The notes beneath the pieces were generated by a model. The model was not told where the DNA came from. It was given only the letters and a program-made list of their open reading frames with translations, and did not search any database. From Eubacteriales bacterium (GTDB lineage: Bacteria > Bacillota_A > Clostridia > Lachnospirales > Lachnospiraceae): 9,555 bases of DNA. Shown here one piece after another: positions 6,006 to 9,555 of this stretch. The first letter of the stretch is position 1. Each line of letters starts with the position of its first letter. Made by a program: the position numbers and the translations under genes. The DNA is taken from the NCBI GenBank assembly GCA_030533315.1, contig JAUNJL010000047.1:9564-19118 (forward strand), in the 5' to 3' direction.

Positions 6006-7247
6006 CTAAAACATATAGTAAATGGTCTTCAGGTTCTCCAGGATCCCATAGTGGTATTCCACCTGGGCCAGGCCGTGCAGGGACATATAATATCTGGCCA
6101 CCTGCTGGACCCTGCCCCCGGCTACCCAGTCCTGACGGGCCAGGTCGAAGGCCTCCTGACTGCTGAACTTGAAGCGCACCACCGCAGCCCCGTTGTCCAG
6201 GCGCATGGTACAGTATTCATAAAGGCTGTCTGGATCATAGGTATCAAAACAGCCCTGGTTCCTCACATAAAAATTCATTTCCGTGGCCGTACACTCCGGC
6301 AGGGCAAACTCCTCCGACGGGGTGTAGGTCATCTCGTACTCCCAGGGAAAGGGACACAGATAATCATAGATGGTGGTCTTGTGCTCCTTCAGAAGAGCCG
6401 CCTCCCCCTCCAGAAAATCCGGCTGATCCCCGTTCGTGGCGTCCACGTAATAATACTGGCCTCCCAGGGTCACGATGTTCCAGGCATGGCCCTCGTCACT
6501 GTCCTTCGCAGAGCCATCCACATAAATACAGGGAACTCCCAGATATTCCAGCAGATACTGAAGCGCCCCGGCGTAACCGGCGCACACCGCCTGCTTTTTC
6601 CAAAAAACCCCGGCAATGCTCTGGTCATGCTCCGAGGGCTGGTACTCTGTGTGGTCGATGAGATAGGTGTAGGCCACCTGTACCTTTTCGTAATCGTCCG
6701 CACCCTGGGGGATCAGAGCCGCCACCTGGGCGCAGGCCCCCTCCATGGCCCCGTCGATCTCCCCTCTCTCCTCCTCCGTGTAGGCATAACCCGGCGCAAA
6801 AAGACAGTAATCTCCGCCGGAGAAGGTGGTACGGTAGATCTGTCTGCGGTTGTGGACCCAGTACAGCTCAGGATGATCCTTCAGCAGTGCGTGGTAGATT
6901 CTGTCCACCGCTTCCCCGTCGGCGGTGGTCAGATAAAATTCCTCCCGCCGCTCCCGGATGCCTCCCAGCATCTCCCGGTACACTCTCTTTTCGTCCTCTC
7001 TCAAGAGGCCGAAATAGTACTCCTGCCGCCCCTCATCCACGACGGCCACCTCCTGCTGCCGCAGGCGCTCCACCTCCTTTGGCTCCATCCCCAAAAGGCG
7101 TCTCAGCACCTCTGAGGTCTTTGCCAGAGGGGAATCCTCCTCCTGCTCCCACCGGGAATCTATGTATCTCACCGCAAGGGTGCCGCCCACAAGCAGGAGC
7201 AGAAGACACAGCACCACAAGACAGAACGGCCAGCGTCGTTTTTTCAT
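6006..7247 (-). CDS. Membrane-anchored transglutaminase-like (protease-fold) protein
   Basis: 413 aa, ATG at 7247 with AAAGGAG 6 nt upstream (7254-7260). Residues ~8-26 are a hydrophobic segment after KKRR, a signal anchor or signal peptide without an evident lipobox. Residues ~30-170 are a charged helical region. The catalytic core follows with all three expected residues: C222 in KKQAVCAGYAGALQYLL, H254 in EGHAWNIV and D269 in YYVDATNGD, the order and spacing of the transglutaminase-like superfamily. Such bacterial proteins are usually exported and act as cysteine peptidases or in peptide-bond/isopeptide chemistry at the envelope; the substrate here is unknown. Its own sigma-A-type promoter lies just upstream, so it probably heads a transcript that includes the 7TM-prepilin gene. 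The last ~120 residues (SEEFALPECTATEMNFY onward) are not recognised. Confidence 0.93.
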   Translation of the reverse strand: MKKRRWPFCLVVLCLLLLLVGGTLAVRYIDSRWEQEEDSPLAKTSEVLRRLLGMEPKEVERLRQQEVAVVDEGRQEYYFGLLREDEKRVYREMLGGIRERREEFYLTTADGEAVDRIYHALLKDHPELYWVHNRRQIYRTTFSGGDYCLFAPGYAYTEEERGEIDGAMEGACAQVAALIPQGADDYEKVQVAYTYLIDHTEYQPSEHDQSIAGVFWKKQAVCAGYAGALQYLLEYLGVPCIYVDGSAKDSDEGHAWNIVTLGGQYYYVDATNGDQPDFLEGEAALLKEHKTTIYDYLCPFPWEYEMTYTPSEEFALPECTATEMNFYVRNQGCFDTYDPDSLYEYCTMRLDNGAAVVRFKFSSQEAFDLARQDWVAGGRVQQVARYYMSLHGLAQVEYHYGILENLKTIYYMF

Positions 7248-7277
7248 GCCGTACTCCTTTTCTCTTTATCTTCCCAT

Positions 7278-7306
7278 ATTATAACCCATTTCCCGTACCA
7301 TTTCAA
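7278..7306 (-). promoter_or_regulatory. Sigma-A-type promoter of the transglutaminase-like gene
   Basis: On the minus strand TTGAAA (7301-7306), 17 nt of spacer and a perfect TATAAT (7278-7283) lie about 30 nt before the start codon. Transcription should begin near 7270, giving a short leader with the AAAGGAG ribosome binding site. This is the best promoter in the window. I see no operator-like dyad over it. Confidence 0.85.
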
Positions 7307-7438
7307 TGAAATCCCTGTGATTTTTATCCGGGATCCAGTACGGAAATCCACTCTTTTGATTCACATTCCACACTCCGTGAAACGGCTGGTCAGCCCGGTC
7401 CTCCCACCGGCTTTTGCCATCCACCCTCTGTACGGCAA

Positions 7439-7473
7439 AGGGGCTTCCCCTGTGCGAAACAACGGAAACCCCT
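7439..7473 (-). terminator. Possible terminator after the NlpC/P60 gene
   Basis: AGGGGTTTCC (7473-7464) can pair with GGAAGCCCCT (7448-7439) as a ten-pair stem with one G-T pair and a 15-nt loop, starting 13 nt after the TAG stop. Only TTT follows, so termination would be weak. Together with the downstream promoter it suggests a transcription unit boundary here. Confidence 0.4.
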
Positions 7474-7486
7474 CATTCTCGATCAT

Positions 7487-9555
7487 CTATTGGTCTGCAA
7501 AAGCGTCATCGCCTGCGTCTGCGGCGCCCATAAGCTCCGAAAGGGCATTGTTCACCGTGATCCCGCTGGTAAAACGGGCTCCGCCCTCTCCTTCTTCCCT
7601 GGTTCTCTTTTCCTCTCCGCTGTCGGAGAAGACCTCCCCCTGAGCAAAAACCAGCTCAGAGATTCCACTGTGAACCGTCACCTCACTGGGCGCGATCCTG
7701 GCCGTCTCCCTCCCAGGAGATGGTTCCTGCCAGGAAACGGCTGCCGCCGGCTCCGCCCCCTGGGAGAGCAGATCCGTCCCCGAGAGCAGGTCCGCGATGG
7801 CATTGTCCACCGTCACGCTGCTGGGCGCGATCCTGACCGTCTCTTCCACAAGGGCCGGTCCCTGCTGGGGTGCCTCTTCCCTCTCCTGTCCGCCTGTGAA
7901 CAGGCCCGAAAGGGCGTTATCCACCCACACGCCGCTGGGAACCCCCGTCTCTCTTCTGCCTGCGATGGCTCCATCGTCCATCCCGGCTCCGCCCTCTGTT
8001 CTCTCCTCTGCCGCAGTCAAATCGCCGGAACGAAAGAGATCCAAAAGGGCATTGTCCACCCACACACTGGAGGCCGCCTGGGACTGCTCCTGTGTCTGGA
8101 GTAGCAAATCCTCTCCTCCCTGGTAGAAGGAGGGCTGGCGGATGTACCGGAAGCCTGCGCTGTAGGCCTCCCCCACCGTCACGCCGTTCTGGCTGGAGGA
8201 GCAGTGCACTGCGATCCAATCCCCGGCGTCCGTCTTCCCGCAAAGGATACCCACGTGGTTGTCATAGCCCGCCTCCGGGCCTCTCTGGAACACCAGGTCT
8301 CCCGGCTGCGCATCTGCCTCGCTGACCACGTTTGCCCGCATCCACTGGTCGGTGGTGCCATTTCCAACCCGGCCTCCCATGGCAGTGTCTCCGTAACCAT
8401 TGATAACGGCCCAGGTCACGAACCCGCTGCAGTCCAGGCCATAGGCCCGCAGGGTTCCAGTGCTCCTGCTGCCCTCCGCCGTCACGGGCATCACGCTGCC
8501 CCAGGCGGGATCCTTCCCGATGGAGACAGACTTGCCTCCCCAGAAATAGCCCACCTCACCTAAGATGGAGTAAGCAGCCGCTATCACATTTACCCGATCC
8601 TCGCTCACGTCCTCGCCTACACTCTGACGGACAAAGCCCTTTGCCCCCGTCACCACGGCGCACAAAAGCTTACAGTCTGTCTCGGTATACTTTTTCAGGA
8701 CAGTCCGATCCTCTCTTTCAATCCCGTGCTTCTTGATGTAGGCATTGATATGGTCGTTGGCAAAGGTCATCCTCCCGCTGCCCGGCTCGTCCTCCACCAG
8801 AGGGTTCAGCTCCTCGAAGATCGCCGCCAGGTCCTCCTTACAGGAAGGATCCAGGACATAGGACTCCTTCCCCTCCAGGCTCTGCTGGTATATGTAAACT
8901 GCCAGGACATCCTGCCAGTTCCTCACAAGATGCTCCGCCCCCTCCTCAGAGGCAAGACCGCATTTTTCCAGGTACTCCTCCTCGATCTCCTCCATCACCT
9001 GGGAAAAATCCTGGGAAAAGCTCAGCTGGTAGCTCTCCTTCAGGCTGTTCAGGTAAAACTCCTTCCCTGCGTGGAGATTGGAGATCATATCCGTGTAAAA
9101 CAAGGGTGTGCCGTCAATGGCCTCGATCCCGTGGCCGTCGCTGAGGCCGCTCCCATCCTTTCCCTCCTCGGAGGTCAGGATGTCATTGGGGTTCTCCAGC
9201 TCCCGGAAAACCTTTTCCATGTTGAGGAACAAGGGATAGTTCATCACCATCTCCTGGTATTCCTCCGGCAGTGCGTCATACTCCCGGCGGATCCCCTGGA
9301 TCTCCTCCCTGCTTTCCAGGGTAATGTCACCAAAGCTCAGGGCCTCAATGCGGTCGATCAGCTCCCAGACCCTCTCCTCATTCGTCTTCTCCGGCACGGG
9401 TGTCTGAGTTGGTGCCTGAGTGACCGGAGCCTCCGGCGTCTGGCTGGGCGCCTGAGTGGGCGTCTCACCGGGCGTCTGGCTGGGGCCCTGGTACTGTGTC
9501 TCCCTGGGCGCCTTCGTAAGAGACGCACTCTGATCAACCGTCCCCTTAAGGCCTC
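7487..9555 (-). CDS. Secreted NlpC/P60 (C40-type) cell-wall peptidase with C-terminal motif repeats (5' end outside window)
   Basis: The frame stays open to the right edge, so 688 residues are visible and the N-terminus, presumably with an export signal, is missing; a GTG at 9397 lies mid-frame and is not a credible start. Visible order: a Thr/Pro/Gln-rich linker (PSQTP, PTQAP, PTQTP) over ~50 residues; a helical domain beginning EERVWELIDRIEAL with YDALPEEYQEMV..YP, resembling short helical modules of Firmicutes surface proteins; a longer helical region; then the NlpC/P60 domain. Catalytic Cys is in YGLDCSGFV (codon 8429-8431), His in DNHVGIL (8255-8257), and the third polar residue is His in AVHCSSSQ (8204-8206), so the Cys-His-His set is intact. 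The GDLVFQRG element before the first His is typical. Such enzymes cut peptidoglycan stem peptides. The last ~190 residues hold five copies of a SxVxVDNAL-like motif. It ends in TAG. Confidence 0.92.
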   Translation of the reverse strand, partial: GLKGTVDQSASLTKAPRETQYQGPSQTPGETPTQAPSQTPEAPVTQAPTQTPVPEKTNEERVWELIDRIEALSFGDITLESREEIQGIRREYDALPEEYQEMVMNYPLFLNMEKVFRELENPNDILTSEEGKDGSGLSDGHGIEAIDGTPLFYTDMISNLHAGKEFYLNSLKESYQLSFSQDFSQVMEEIEEEYLEKCGLASEEGAEHLVRNWQDVLAVYIYQQSLEGKESYVLDPSCKEDLAAIFEELNPLVEDEPGSGRMTFANDHINAYIKKHGIEREDRTVLKKYTETDCKLLCAVVTGAKGFVRQSVGEDVSEDRVNVIAAAYSILGEVGYFWGGKSVSIGKDPAWGSVMPVTAEGSRSTGTLRAYGLDCSGFVTWAVINGYGDTAMGGRVGNGTTDQWMRANVVSEADAQPGDLVFQRGPEAGYDNHVGILCGKTDAGDWIAVHCSSSQNGVTVGEAYSAGFRYIRQPSFYQGGEDLLLQTQEQSQAASSVWVDNALLDLFRSGDLTAAEERTEGGAGMDDGAIAGRRETGVPSGVWVDNALSGLFTGGQEREEAPQQGPALVEETVRIAPSSVTVDNAIADLLSGTDLLSQGAEPAAAVSWQEPSPGRETARIAPSEVTVHSGISELVFAQGEVFSDSGEEKRTREEGEGGARFTSGITVNNALSELMGAADAGDDAFADQ
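7528..8073 (-). repeat. Five-fold SxVxVDNALxxL motif repeat in the C-terminus of the peptidase
   Basis: Within the coding frame, five ~17-residue motifs are spaced 113-135 bp apart: SSVWVDNALLDLF, SGVWVDNALSGLF, SSVTVDNAIADLL, SEVTVHSGISELV and SGITVNNALSELM. Several are preceded by a (V/A)RIAPS-like lead-in. The linkers between them are variable and Glu/Gly-rich. Conservation of the motif against drifting linkers suggests it is under selection. I do not recognise it as an established cell-wall binding repeat. Confidence 0.85.

Noticed and set aside
4985..6166. 393-codon plus-strand open frame
   Set aside because: It is antisense to the 7TM-prepilin gene, whose protein features are clear; long antisense frames are common in GC-rich genes and the product is low-complexity Pro/His/Arg/Ser.
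5784..7115. 443-codon plus-strand open frame
   Set aside because: It is antisense to the transglutaminase-like gene with its intact catalytic triad; no ribosome binding site or known domain supports it.
7490..8104. 204-codon plus-strand open frame
   Set aside because: It is the complement of the motif-repeat tail of the NlpC/P60 gene; its own repetitive look (KGIVH.H) only mirrors that repeat.

Overview
The window looks like chromosomal DNA from a Gram-positive Clostridia-type bacterium, probably Lachnospiraceae-like. The signs are strong AAGGAG/AGGAGG ribosome binding sites, a near-consensus sigma-A promoter (TTGAAA-17-TATAAT), moderately high GC, and protein families common in gut Firmicutes: NlpC/P60 peptidase, transglutaminase-like protein, short prepilins with a CP...C.HG tail, and a GLUG-repeat surface protein. 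The placement is inferred from content, not from a marker gene. All genes I can support lie on the minus strand and read from right to left.

Layout in transcription order. (1) 9555-7487: a secreted NlpC/P60 cell-wall peptidase, truncated at the window edge, with a Thr/Pro/Gln-rich linker before the catalytic part and a five-fold C-terminal motif repeat. (2) 7486-7248: a gap with a weak terminator candidate and a clear promoter. (3) 7247-6006: a membrane-anchored transglutaminase-like protein with an intact Cys-His-Asp triad. (4) 5899-4544: one continuous frame joining a seven-helix membrane domain (TM7S3/TM198, DUF4203 type), a charged linker and a complete type IV prepilin. The prepilin part has its own well-placed internal ribosome binding sites. 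(5) 4523-3916: a tandem array of a ~170-bp unit; three of its copies carry a terminator-like hairpin plus T-tract facing the transcription direction. (6) 3753-3328: a second small type IV prepilin. (7) about 3270-2683: a very regular tandem array with a 49-bp period and a 147-bp higher-order period. (8) 2596 to beyond position 1: a large protein with a prepilin N-terminus and GLUG/beta-helix-like repeats, running off the window without a stop codon over 865 codons.

Working together (inference): the three prepilin-type proteins resemble the subunit set of a type IV pilus or related pseudopilus. The two small ones would be shaft or core subunits and the giant one a minor subunit displaying an adhesin-like domain. 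The upstream peptidase and transglutaminase-like protein could remodel or cross-link the cell envelope near such a structure, but nothing in the sequence proves this link. No assembly ATPase, platform protein or prepilin peptidase gene lies in the window. The most unusual points are the membrane-domain/prepilin fusion and the fact that both spacers between successive pilin genes are filled by unrelated tandem repeats.
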